Positions 22,843 to 33,555 of a stretch of 64,000 nt of DNA are shown piece after piece; within the stretch, counting starts at the first letter, position 1; every line of letters begins with the position of its first letter. Source of the stretch: Eunapius fragilis. Lineage: Eukaryota; Porifera; Demospongiae; Spongillida; Spongillidae. The notes under the pieces are model-generated. The model saw only the letters and a program-made list of their open reading frames with translations, was not told the origin of the DNA and searched no databases. A program made the translations under genes and the position numbers. The stretch lies in NCBI GenBank assembly GCA_963681505.1, contig OY811986.1, positions 2,423,554 through 2,487,553 of the forward strand. Direction: 5' to 3'.

Positions 22843-24170
22843 AGCATCCTTACTGTGGTGCCTGTAACTGGATCCGTATGGTTGTACCAGCCCATTTGAG
22901 TTAGAATTGGCTGTGCTCCACCATCAGTCTTATTCATACTACTTGATGTCAAGGCACCTTTCCTTCTTGCTACATGGCTTGGAGCATTGTCATATGTAAG
23001 TAGTAATTGATATTCTGGAAACTGGGCCTCAAACTGATCAATCACTTTACTTACATTTTGCATAATGTTCTCATGATTCCAAGTCCCATCTGTTTTCGGT
23101 TCTACTGTTTCGAGGCCCAACCAACCATGACAAGCAGCAGACACACCACTCACCATAATGCTGGTTCCTTCTCCTTTGGGCTTCAGATGATAGCTGTCAT
23201 TCAATACCCATGCAAATCGATTACCCTGATTTGCATATACAATGGCTTCATCGTGATTTCCATGGAGAAGTGGTCTCTCGCCTGCTGGAAGATTGGGCCA
23301 CTCTGGTTTTCCAGTTGTTTCATTAAGCACTGGAAGGCGAGGTTTTAATGCCAGCATTGCATCAACCCACACTTTACGATATGCAACCACATCTTCATCT
23401 TCATGTCGATCGCAGAATGGTGCTGCTGATGAGTCAGCCCACTTAAATCCAAGTTTATGAACCCATCGAAGAGCTGTCATACGTGACACTTCACGAGAGT
23501 GATATCTTTCTTCGTGCATATCGAGTATTTCAACAGGTACAATGTCTTCATCATTTAAGAGTTCGTTGTTTATGTAATCCTGAACTTGCTGTATAGTTAG
23601 ATAGCCGTCTTTGTGTTTGCCACCCTGTGCTAATCTCTGCTTGATCCAACATTTCAGCTCAAAAACAAGATCAGGACAAGATAAAAGGATTGATGGATCG
23701 CTTTCATGATTTGAGCTACGACCATCCAGCAAAGCCTCTTCTCCAGTGCTTTCCCACAATGTAACCCACCTCCGTACTGTTGTAGGACTCACAAGAAACA
23801 TCTGGTTTACATTGGTCTCGGCATCACCACAATGCATTCCGTTCGATACTTCGATGTAGTACATTCGAAGTGCGAGTGTTCTTGCATCAGTATCGGGCAA
23901 GTTTGGCATATGTGCGGAAAGAGAATCTAATTCCTTTGCTGCACTCTCACAAATCGTACCGCTGGTCCTCCTGCAGTGCTTTTTAGCTTCGCTCAATGAC
24001 GACCACCGTGCCGAGGCACCAGCACTGGGGTTACCCCTCGGAGCTTTTCTCTTCTGCAGCGATGCCCAGGTACGCTCTACGCCTTTGCTTGCTCTCCGCC
24101 GTCGTTCGCTGCTCGAAGATGCTTGGTTCTGAAAAGAACCGTTTGTACCACCGCCCACTTCTTCAGCCAT
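22743..24170 (-). CDS. DDE transposase, C-terminally truncated
   Basis: A 475-codon open frame. It has a basic, serine-rich N-terminus (residues 1-70), then a helix-turn-helix-like region (QMFLVSPTTVRRWVTLWEST). A second DNA-binding-like segment contains MTALRWVHKLGFKW. The catalytic core begins with HDEAIVYANQGNRFAWVLND and continues through PKGEGTSIMVSGVSA to LLTYDNAPSHV. These match a large fungal and metazoan DDE family related to IS630/Tc1 transposases, whose later region carries the third acidic residue near an FHCELN-type motif. That region is absent: around residue 435 the frame crosses into the left inverted arm and the last about 40 residues are antisense of duplicated sequence. The product probably binds ends but cannot catalyse cleavage (inference). 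The ATG is chosen because both arms share it. Confidence 0.75.
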   Translation of the reverse strand: MAEEVGGGTNGSFQNQASSSSERRRRASKGVERTWASLQKRKAPRGNPSAGASARWSSLSEAKKHCRRTSGTICESAAKELDSLSAHMPNLPDTDARTLALRMYYIEVSNGMHCGDAETNVNQMFLVSPTTVRRWVTLWESTGEEALLDGRSSNHESDPSILLSCPDLVFELKCWIKQRLAQGGKHKDGYLTIQQVQDYINNELLNDEDIVPVEILDMHEERYHSREVSRMTALRWVHKLGFKWADSSAAPFCDRHEDEDVVAYRKVWVDAMLALKPRLPVLNETTGKPEWPNLPAGERPLLHGNHDEAIVYANQGNRFAWVLNDSYHLKPKGEGTSIMVSGVSAACHGWLGLETVEPKTDGTWNHENIMQNVSKVIDQFEAQFPEYQLLLTYDNAPSHVARRKGALTSSSMNKTDGGAQPILTQMGWYNHTDPVTGTTVRMLLNRASLAYVRQEIPIPLLHSHKSYRWSSCSAF

Positions 24171-25087
24171 AACTAATAATAACTGATTACAACAGCATTG
24201 TTTTAATGAAATTCATCTGAAAATGGTGCGTTTTTTAAGCCTGACGTTTGGCAATGAGAATTTTAACAGAAAAATGAGCTGTTACATTGTAAATATAGGC
24301 CCAAACGATGCACTAATCATTGTTTGGAACAATGAGTGCTTCGTATAGCATGAACCAACCGCTTCGAAAAAAAAAAAGCCTAATACTTTTAGTCTTAAAA
24401 AGCTACGTATCGGTCGAAAATACACAAACGTTTTACCGGGTTCAGAATCTAGCTCGGCCAAATGATTTATGGGTTGGTACTTAAGCTACATCCCAATAAT
24501 CATCCTGATCCGTTATCCCCGAGTGAAGATACGGAGCAAAAATTAGTTGACAAGACCGGGGTCACTGAAAACGAAAGTGGTAGAACGTGATAATCACGTG
24601 ATGCACCACTTTTTGGACCACATGTTAACAAGTGTTTAGCCTGTGCAACTGTGCAGTTAGAATTTCAATATCGCATGTGGTTATTGTTTTAAATTCAAGC
24701 AAACATTAAATCAATGCCAATTTTTTTTTCATTCAACTGTCACGATCTCCACTGTATCCATCTATTGCATGTAGGCTGCACCTCTATGTTTAGATGGGAG
24801 CATTTTTACTGGATCAAATTTGACCAATAGATTTTTAGCACAACTGACGCACATACACCCCTTCCCTCCCTGTCAATTTTATGATGGAATTGGACCAATA
24901 GATTTTTAGCACTGCAGTCTACACACGTGTTAAGGCTTTGCAAGGTATAAAAGTCACTCACCCGCTGAATAGTGCACTTTGCAAAAAGAGGTAAAAATTT
25001 AATACTATGTTGATTTTAGGCTTTGCACTTTGCTTGAAAAAAGAAAGAGGTAAAAATTTAATCATACTCTCTGTCACGTACATGTAG

Positions 25088-25480
25088 ATGGCAGCTGAAG
25101 ACCTCAGAGGTTTTTTCACCAACGAGGGGTTGGAGGAGGGAGAGGATGACTACATTTATCCTCCGACTCTTCTCCCCTTCACCTCGCCACCTCCTGAAGC
25201 AGCGCTGCCCCCGCCACCACCACCAACGCTGCCCCCACCACCACCATCACCAGTGCTGCCCCCACCACCACCACCAGTGCTGCCCCCACCCACCACCACC
25301 AGTGCTGCCCCCACCCGCCACCACCACTAGTGCTGCCCCCACCACCACCACCAGTGCTTCCCTCCTGGCTTGCATGGCCACTGCCACACTGGCCCGCCTG
25401 GCCAGAACAAGCATGGCAAGGAGGCTGGGGAGGAGGATGTCCCCGAAGAAGAAGAGGGCACGGGCGAGGACATATCATCA
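25088..25480 (+). CDS. Hypothetical proline-rich ORF
   Basis: It opens MAAEDLRGFFTNEGLEEGED directly after an acceptor-like TGTAG and then becomes (PPPP)n-rich through a degenerate CCACCA repeat. The 80-codon frame stops at 25330, but a neighbouring frame continues into a basic tail with SPKKKRARAR, so an indel in the repeat may have split one longer protein. No domain is recognised. Proline codon runs can arise from simple-repeat expansion alone, so this may not be a gene. Confidence 0.3.
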
Positions 25481-25567
25481 TACATTCAACTAATTCTTAT
25501 AAAAATAATAAAAATAATTAAAGATATTGGATTATTGACTGCGATACTGCTGACAAGGCGAAAAAAA

Positions 25568-25863
25568 CTTGTAAATAAAAACATTCTCTAACGAGAGAGT
25601 TATTGGTATATAGGATTGACCAATGGTGGTGTAAAAAGCACGGAAACAAGAGTGACAGAAATTTTACTGGAAAATTGAAATAAGCATATATTTAGCACAC
25701 TCACAAAATAACAGCGCATGCCTGAGTAATGGGCTAAATATAGGCCTATTTCAATTTTCCAGTAAAATTTCTGTCACTCTTGTTTCCGTGCTTTTTACAC
25801 CACCATTGGTCAATCCTATATACCAACAACTCTCTCGTTAGAGAATGTTTTTATTTACTTGTA
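25568..25863. mobile_element. Palindromic MITE, copy 2
   Basis: A second member of the family at 91-357. It has the same terminal GTAAATAAAAACATTCTC motif inverted at both ends, the same GGTGGTGTAAAA block and the same central ATAGGCCTATTTCA. Arms of about 120 bp are nearly exact reverse complements, with about 30 bp at the centre. Arm-to-arm identity looks higher than identity to copy 1, so the family is diverse and each copy forms a strong hairpin. Confidence 0.85.
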
Positions 25864-28159
25864 AAAATAGAAGTCCTGCAATTAACCTAGAGTGACTCTG
25901 CTTATATTTTTATAGCAATCTTTCATTGGCTCTGGCTAGCGTTCTGTTCACTCTGCCGAACAGTGCTTGTGATCTAGGTATACTGAAGTCTTCACAGCAA
26001 GTCACCGTGTATGCCAAACCACCGTTCGCACCCATCTTTGCTCTCTAATGCTGCTCCGTACGCGTGACTTACGGGGCCACCGTATATTTTGCTCTCGGAC
26101 CGGACGTATTTTTGCTCCCGTACCTACGCAATTGTGCAGTCGGACCGTACGCATTTTCTCTCAAACCATCGTACGCGCGACCTACGGGGTCACCGTACTA
26201 CGTAGTTTGGGTAGCAGACTAATGCTCCGGTCTGCATGTGCCTATAAAGAACTTATTTCGCTAATTACATTTAGACTTCAGAGGCCAGATGTGTTTGCGC
26301 ACTTTGTTTACTACATGATTTCTAACAATATATATATAACAGCGTGGGCAGACCGTGATTATTGCTTGGGTGGTCACGTTTCATCTATGAATAATTGGAC
26401 TGCGATGTTTGCTTGTCATTAATGGCTTCTGTATTTTTAAAAGTTGTTAACAGATCAATTTTGCAAAGCTCATCCGTGGTTAGAACAAAAGGTCTGTACT
26501 AGAGCCGTTAATGAAGATAGTGCAGCTGCACTGCTTGTGCTAATAAAATATCAGATAGTTTTGACATTCTAGTTGATAATGCTGGTTCAGAGCCTTTCTT
26601 CTATGGTGTTTCTTACAACCCCACAAGGTGAAAGGGGAGGACAAGCTGATGTGGTAATGGCAGTGGCCCGGGAGCTAGGATGAGCCTGCGGAGAAAATAA
26701 ATTGTTTTGTGTACAAGGATTCTAAAAATGTTTATTTAAAAACCGGCCTTCCATGGGTGTTGCAGGAAAAACAGATACCGATATCAAGAGGAAGTAGGGG
26801 AAATCTGTGCTAATAAAATGCAAGAGCAAAAAAATATCTCTAACCTTATAGTTTCTCCTTAACAATGCATGCATGGTGACTCCAATATTTTTGGATAGGT
26901 CTTGCTCCTTGGTGACCTGATCTGGTGAAGGTCATTGATCTTATGTATATATGGCTTCGTGTTTTAACATATAATGCATTTTGTATGCATGTTCTTATGA
27001 ATTCAGGCACATAGTGCAGTTGAAACGTCTTATATTGCCAATAAGTCCTATTTGGAATAAAAATTATGAGAATGATTGCAACCATCTTCTTCTCCCATAG
27101 CTACACCTGTGTGAACCCAATTCTCATATACATACCAACAGAGCATAATGGTGGTCTAGAGAAAGCTATTCTTAGGGATACCAAACTATTTTAAGTGAAG
27201 CGAATTGTGCCTTTTGCTTTTGTTACAAATAACCCATGGCTAGCTCAAAATGTTAATTTTTTTACTATAATAGGCCACGGCGCACACATGAATACAGGCA
27301 AAAATCCATTACATGCTAACACACACTTGTACATGTACAACCCAATCCTCTATATACAAGCATAGAGCCTCAGGTACACACAGTGTAAATGTACAAACTG
27401 GTCTTTTGATGTGCAGCTATGATAAATGGTGCGTGGCCTTTCCTGTGCAATAAGGACTGTATAGAATACTTTTTTAATGGTTCTAACATTTGATATCATT
27501 GTGTACTTTAACACATTTAGGTTTTAAAAACGTTCAGAGAATTTAGCGTTACATAAATCCTGATTAATTGGATGAACCCATACTTCATTGTTCTATATAA
27601 GCAGCATGTCTACTATATTACATTAGGGGATGACAAACACCAGATGTAAATCAATTTTTTCCTAATGATTTTTTATAATTTTTCCTAATGATGAGAAGGC
27701 ATGCTCCACCTGCTTCACCTACCACTCTCCAGCTCCCCCTGCTCTGACAACATTACATCTCGAATTTTGAAGCAGCAAGATGGGTTGGGTTGGGGGAACT
27801 TACAGATGTAGTTCAATACATGCATTGTGTACTTGCTTCGTCGATTCTGGATGGCCCAACCTCGCATCTGCAGGGCAGGTTTGGATAAATTAATAGATTT
27901 ATTAAGAACTGGTAAATTTAATATGAGCCAAAATAACACCATTCAGAAGCTTCGGAACTGGAGTGGGGAGGACATAGGCTACCATAACAACTTGCTCATC
28001 AATATTCTGATTTCAACTTCAAGTTCCCTATATTATAGCGTCCATACATGTTACAAATCAAATATAAATTAGTTACACCTTATTGTTCCGATCCATGGAA
28101 TCTATAACAAAAACATGATTTGTAAGTTTAGATTGTTTCATTGTACTGTATTGTGAAGG
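25864..28159. other. No recognisable gene
   Basis: A short imperfect repeat of a CGTACGCGYGACYTACGGGG motif lies at about 26055-26200. The rest is AT-rich without a supported coding region. The short frame at 27827-28072 has no family resemblance. Confidence 0.35.
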
Positions 28160-28515
28160 CTTTCCAAATATACCAACACTGATGACAATTCACGTCTTGA
28201 TATATATGTCAGGGGTTCTTGGAATATTGGTCAGGATGCATATTTTGATATAAGGGTTTTCCACCCTAATGCTTCAAGTTACCATTCCATGGATTTACCA
28301 GCAATATACCACAGACATGAATCAGAAAAAGTGGTGACAGTAATGGCTTGTGAGTGTTCAACTGTTTACAGGCATTTGGCTTACATGGTCTCCACCATGC
28401 AGGACAGACCCTATTCCCTTGTAGTGAGCTGGCTACGTGCACAACTCTCCTATGCTTCCCTTTGTGCTGGTGTCCTGTGCATTTATGGTCCAAGCACACC
28501 ACCCTATTTATGAAC
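28160..28515 (+). pseudogene. Retroelement-associated fragment (post-RT domain)
   Basis: The plus-strand frame reads DDNSRLDIYVRG, then DAYFDIRVFHPNASSYHSMD and IYHRHESEK. It jumps to YRHLAYMVSTMQDRPYSLVV and ends SWLRAQLSYASLCAGVLCI. This matches the C-terminal region that follows reverse transcriptase in a widespread class of metazoan retroelement proteins. The D...FDIRVF...K arrangement is compatible with a restriction-like nuclease fold (inference). About 25-30 residues expected between the ESEK and YRHLAYM blocks are missing, so there is an internal deletion. It is not functional. It lies about 1.5 kb upstream of RTK1. Confidence 0.6.
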
Positions 28516-29973
28516 ATGACCTTACCCTTGCCACTGTTGAGGGTAAGATGCCATCCCCGGTCTAAATTTTTGTTCTAGCACTATTCGTGTTTTTGTTTAT
28601 TTTTTTATCAATATAATATTATGAATGGCAAGATGTGCTCCCTCCCTTGGCCTCCAGGATATCTTTTGAATTTTTCTATGTAATGTGTTATATACGTAAG
28701 TTTAAATGTATTGTTATTTTAAAAAAGTAACATTTCATCACAAAAAAACTGAACAAAAGTACAGTTTTAAAAATGCACGTGCAATGAAAATTCAAGCCCC
28801 CTTGTCTACTAATGGACATATCAGCCAGTTAAATGGATACCCCCAACCCTATTCCAGATTGAGATGGGCAATTTAAACAATTCATCATTTTATATGGAAC
28901 TAATACTTCTGAGAATCACTGCCCATTTTTGAAACAAAAAAAAATCACACATAGGAAGATATTTCGATTTGCTTCAATTCAAGCTTGATGCATGTAAAGA
29001 ATGTGGATATGATGCTAAAGTGTATTATTGTACTCTAAACAAAGGTTGTTAGCATCAGAAATAGAAGAAAAGCTGGAAGAAATACTTACTGATTATATTT
29101 TTTGTGGTACACCCATTTAGAAAATTCATTCTAAGTATGCTTCTTGACAACTCAACTTTTCTACTCTGATCCGAGTTCCAAGTTTCTTAGTGAAGCCGAA
29201 TAAATTAAGTACCTGTTTAAAATTGCGAGATGTCTTTACAGAATAGTTTGGTCTTTCTATATAAGAATTCACGATCTCCTCATTAATCTGACTGGCAGGT
29301 TTAAAGTAGTGCAAGCTCTTACCTGAATCAGTTTTTATATATAATAAAAGATAAATCTGAGGTATGTATTGATAATGCATACATTTTCTTCAAAAAATGA
29401 AACAGATTAAATAAATGGTCTTGCCATCGATCACATCTGCGTATAGTCGAGGCGAGTCCATCATCGTGTGCAGCGAGTGATAAAAATTAACATGGCAATT
29501 TGACACCTATCTATAAAAAGGCTCAATGTACACTATCCTCCAGAAGGCAGTAATGCTGTAGTAGCACACTGCATATAGTTTTAGTGGGCGGGGCTCACAG
29601 CATATGTTCTTTTTAGGCATCAACTCCTACATTTCATCTACAACTCTTACTCATCATCTCCTGATCCTGCATGCTTCTGCTCCTTATTCGTAATATACTT
29701 ATAACCCCTCTATTAATACACTTTACTTTATGTCTCGAATGTCATTTGTACAGTGACTATGGCAATGCTGCTTCATAGACTTAGAAACAATAGCAATATT
29801 GGAAACTATTGTTGGAGCGATGCAACCGCATAAGGAACAAATTTAGTTACGCCATGTGTGAGCCTTGCGTTGGCGGTACGATTTAATTACAAATCTATTA
29901 AATATTGACTTCCGGTAGGTGCAATTCTTTATATAAGGCATGACTCCTAAGTTCTTGATAACGGGGAAAGAAA
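28516..29973. other. Intergenic DNA upstream of RTK1
   Basis: No gene is supported. It presumably contains the RTK1 promoter, but I see no diagnostic core element. A GGGCGGGGC box lies near 29587, about 390 bp before the chosen start codon. Confidence 0.3.
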
Positions 29974-32900
29974 ATGTATGCACATGGGTTGGTCCTGATG
30001 CTGTTCCTCTCCGCGCCAGTTGCACTTGGCGAGTCCTATTTGGAAAACGTGCTCACACAAGAGTCGTGCCAGCTCGCAAGTAACGATACGCTGAGGCAAA
30101 TGTTCCAGCGTGCTGTCAGAATGGAGTACCCGAATGCTACCACTACTCTGACGGATAGTAAGCTATGGTAGTGATAGAAATTCACATCACAAACTCTTAC
30201 CTTTGCAGACAGGTACTCCCGCTTGTCCATAAACACGCTTGGCATCACGAAATGCTACTCATCTTGTACACGTGTCGCACGGGCGAATGTGACGTGGTGT
30301 GCTCACTTCTACCACCCAGCCGAAGAGGTGAAGGTTTGCCTCAATGACAGCGGCATTATCAGCTTGACTCCTGCGGCAGCCTCACTGGGTCTGGACACTC
30401 AGTTGAGCGTAAGGATTGCAGTTATAGTTGTACTCGAATGCCATTCATGTCTCTCCGATGATTGTCTCGCTTAGATTTGCGACTCAGGAGGTAGTTTGTG
30501 TTCGAGTTACACTCCGGCGTACATTAACCGTGCTTACCTCGTGTGCGCCGTACGGACCAACACGTGCAGCGACCGAACATTCATCGAAGCAAGGGTTGAT
30601 TGTAAGTTTTTGTTTTCAATCCTGCGTGGATCCAGATGTCAATTCGATTCCTTCTTCGTACGCAGCAAGCAGACCCGGTGTGAGAATTACGGATGTTCCA
30701 GTTTCTCCCACCAATATCACTCTGGGAACGCGTGCGGTCCTGCAATGCAGTGCCACAACCAGCAGCTCCCAAGGCCTCGTACAGTGGTCCCGTGGAGCGA
30801 TAGAGTATTACCCGATTGTAGAGAACCCCTACTGCGTTTCGTCGGAAAGCTATAACGTAAGTTAATGCAAGCGGGTCGGGGTGGGGCTATACTACTAAAT
30901 GTGCGTAATCATGCATCACACCTACATGCAGTGTACGCGAGATATGTCACTTGTGGCCAAGATTGCCAGTCTCGAACGGGTCAGAACCTACATCACCTAT
31001 CCGTTGCACCCGAATTCCATCTGCGGTGGGAACCTCTTGAACATGGTCAGCTACCTCGTAATCGATAACGTGACCGAAGGCGACGGAGGATTGTATTACT
31101 GCAACGTGACGACCAAGATAATCGTTCCTCCGGCTATGAAGTCAGAAAGCGTTTTCCTCGTCGTAGGTATAGTGCTAACGTGTTGAACGCTACAGATATA
31201 TAGGGGAGGCGCACCGTTGAATTATTTCCCTCCCCAATGCAGTAGTCGGCAGACCGATGCTAAGCAACGCAACAGATACCGCTACCCTGGTGGCTACAAT
31301 GCCCACTGATGTAGGGGGTTCCGGTAAATATTTGCACGGATGCATTAATTCCTTATCTATATGCTCTGATAAATCTCATTTCACTTTATATAGGCACCTC
31401 GCTCGCGATAGACCAAACAAACCCAAACATTCTTGCAATATGGATTTCCCTTCCTCCTTCTCTGGTTCTGGCGCTTTTTATTATTTTTTCTGTACTCCTC
31501 GTGGCACTGTTGCGAAAGAAACAAAGGATGAATAAAAGAATCGACGCCAGTAACATTGTAATCTCAGAACAGGAATTCTATGCTAGTGCGCAAGAATCAT
31601 ATTCTATCCAAAAAGACATGATTGCTGGCGTGCACCAACCGGATCCTTGGGAATTTCCCAGAGAAAATCTCAGCATTCAACACAACAGATTGCTAGGTAA
31701 AATAAAGTGTGCATCTAGGCAATTTGCTTAGCTGAATATAGATGCAAAGTTAAACAATGGTCTCTCCTCTACAAGGAATGGGAGAGTTTGGCAAGGTCTA
31801 CAAAGGTCAAGCTAGGGGAATTATTCCTAATGCTCCAGAGAGAAATGTGGTGGCGGTAAAGATGGTGAAAGGTGAATCATAGACTAGTTCAAATAAATTT
31901 GCAGATGTCAAAAGACCACCCCTCTCACAGACAATGCTCTGCCACAAGAAATCAGGGATTTGTATGATGAAATAGAAATAATGAAGAAGATGCAACCACA
32001 TGAAAATATACTGAACCTGTTGGGATATTGCACCACACCTGGTCAGTCTGCATTTACATTTCTGTAGTGGTACATTATGCATGAATGCATGATATTTGGT
32101 GCTTCACCTCAGGTGGTCCCCTGTGCATCATCATTGAGTTTGCAATGCATGGAAGTCTGCGGAGCTTCCTCAACACGTGTGAGGAAGCGGTGCTCAAGCT
32201 GAACCACCAGCCCATCATCACCAGAAAGAGGTCTCGCTTTGGATCATCGTCAAGCACATCCTCCACGCACAACTTACTGAGTGCCAGGGTCCCCACTAGT
32301 GCAAACACTCCTTCCGACTCAAAGATGCACTTCACGTTCCCTCCAACAGCTGAGTCAGGTGGAGAGCTTTTGCCTGAAGAGTACAGAGTGGCCCATGCTG
32401 GTGTGACTGCCACACCCTTTGCGCACACTGTTGCCCCTATCACCACCGACTACGTCAACTGTAGGGGTCTCATACATATGGAGGATGTGCAGAACTTTGC
32501 ACTTCAGATAGCGTCGGGGCTGAAGCACTTGGAAGCGATGGATGTAAGCCAATGTCCGCTACACACACCATGGATAGCCCGCTTTACTCTTGCAATAACG
32601 TACCGTCACAGGTCGTGCATTGTGACCTTGCTGCCAGAAACATCCTGATAGCTGAAGGCTTTGTGCTGAAGATATCTGACTTTGGAATGGCACGAGATAT
32701 TAGTGGGAAGGAGTACTACAGGAAGAGCCCTAAGGTTTGTGGTACAGATAAATGATAATGAGACGTAGCTCATGTGTGGTCTTTCAAGGGACGGGTACCA
32801 GTGAAATGGACAGCTCCTGAAGCCTTAGAAGAACACCTCTACACGTTCAAGAGCGATGTGTAAGTAGGAGCTACTGTTTGTTGGTTTCCTTCAATACGTG

Positions 32901-33555
32901 CTTTCTCCAAAGGTGGTCATTTGGTGTTGTTCTATGGGAGATCTTTACATATGGTAATAATTTATATTTAATCATTTGAAAGTGTGCATTACATGCAAAT
33001 TGAAAATGTTTGGCATCACACCAAACAACTTTCATCCCTGCATTTTTAGGCCACTCTCCTTACCCTGACATTGAGATACAAGCCTGGGAGCACTTCATCC
33101 AATTCCTGAACTGTGGGAACCGGCCTCCTCTTCCCCCAGGCTGCCCTGAAAACATGTAAGCACAGTGCCCTGCCTCCATCCCAACAGACAATATTATGCA
33201 ATTGTATGGCTGTTTTGCATTTCTGTGGTTGAATCACTGTACTGATGGGTAAAGCAAACAGTATAACAGAAACACCATAACGCCATATGACATCTACTAT
33301 AGGTATGAAATCATGCAGAAGTGCTGGCAGCTAAATCCTGAGGAGCGACCATCGGCCAGTGGTCTGATAGATTTGCTTATCCCCAGATGCATTGAAGAGG
33401 AATTAGATACGTCCCTATCTCAAGGTGGCTGCACACAGGTAGAGCAGGTGTGTGTGCGTGTTTGTATGTATATGGGGTGTTTTTGTATATTTATATACAT
33501 ATGTAAACGAGTTTTATCTCTCCAGGATGATCTACAACGATATATTGAGAATTAA
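29974..33555 (+). CDS. Receptor tyrosine kinase with Ig-like ectodomain (RTK1)
   Basis: Sixteen exons with consistent phase: 29974-30157, 30209-30408, 30475-30601, 30666-30856, 30932-31166, 31243-31323, 31394-31696, 31776-31871, 31931-32041, 32113-32543, 32612-32734, 32789-32859, 32913-32953, 33050-33155, 33303-33438, 33526-33555; 821 aa predicted. In order: signal peptide (1-19), cysteine-rich region (to about 170), one Ig-like domain with VLQC, VQWSR and GGLYYC (171-312), short stalk, transmembrane helix (about 352-379), juxtamembrane [10 protein letters not shown], and split tyrosine kinase. The kinase has the glycine loop G441-x-G-x-x-G, Lys469 in VAVK, helix-C Glu in YDEIEIM, an insert with [12 protein letters not shown] (656-663, Arg replaced by Cys), DFG (676-678), Tyr688-Tyr689 in the activation loop, and APE. 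A plasma-membrane receptor; its ligand is unknown. Paralogue of RTK2; the start is chosen by the signal peptide. Confidence 0.9.

Larger units (their letters stand above)
21952..24755. mobile_element. TA-flanked foldback transposon (IS630/Tc1-mariner-like)
   Basis: The ends are TA-CAGTGGAGATCGTGA at the left (from 21952) and its reverse complement ending CCACTG-TA at the right (to about 24753). The arms are reverse complements for about 890 bp: 21954 to about 22840 on the left and about 23870 to 24752 on the right. They include the first roughly 100 codons of a transposase in both arms. Only the segment between the arms is single copy. Ordinary mariner inverted repeats are far shorter, so the left arm appears to be an inverted duplicate of the right terminus that replaced the original 3' end of the element. 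The TA flanks suggest that the rearranged form was itself inserted by TA-directed transposition, or that the ends were preserved. Confidence 0.75.

Noticed and set aside
25146..25493. His/Pro and Gly/Val-rich ORFs in alternative frames
   Set aside because: Shadow frames of the CCACCA repeat in the proline-rich ORF.
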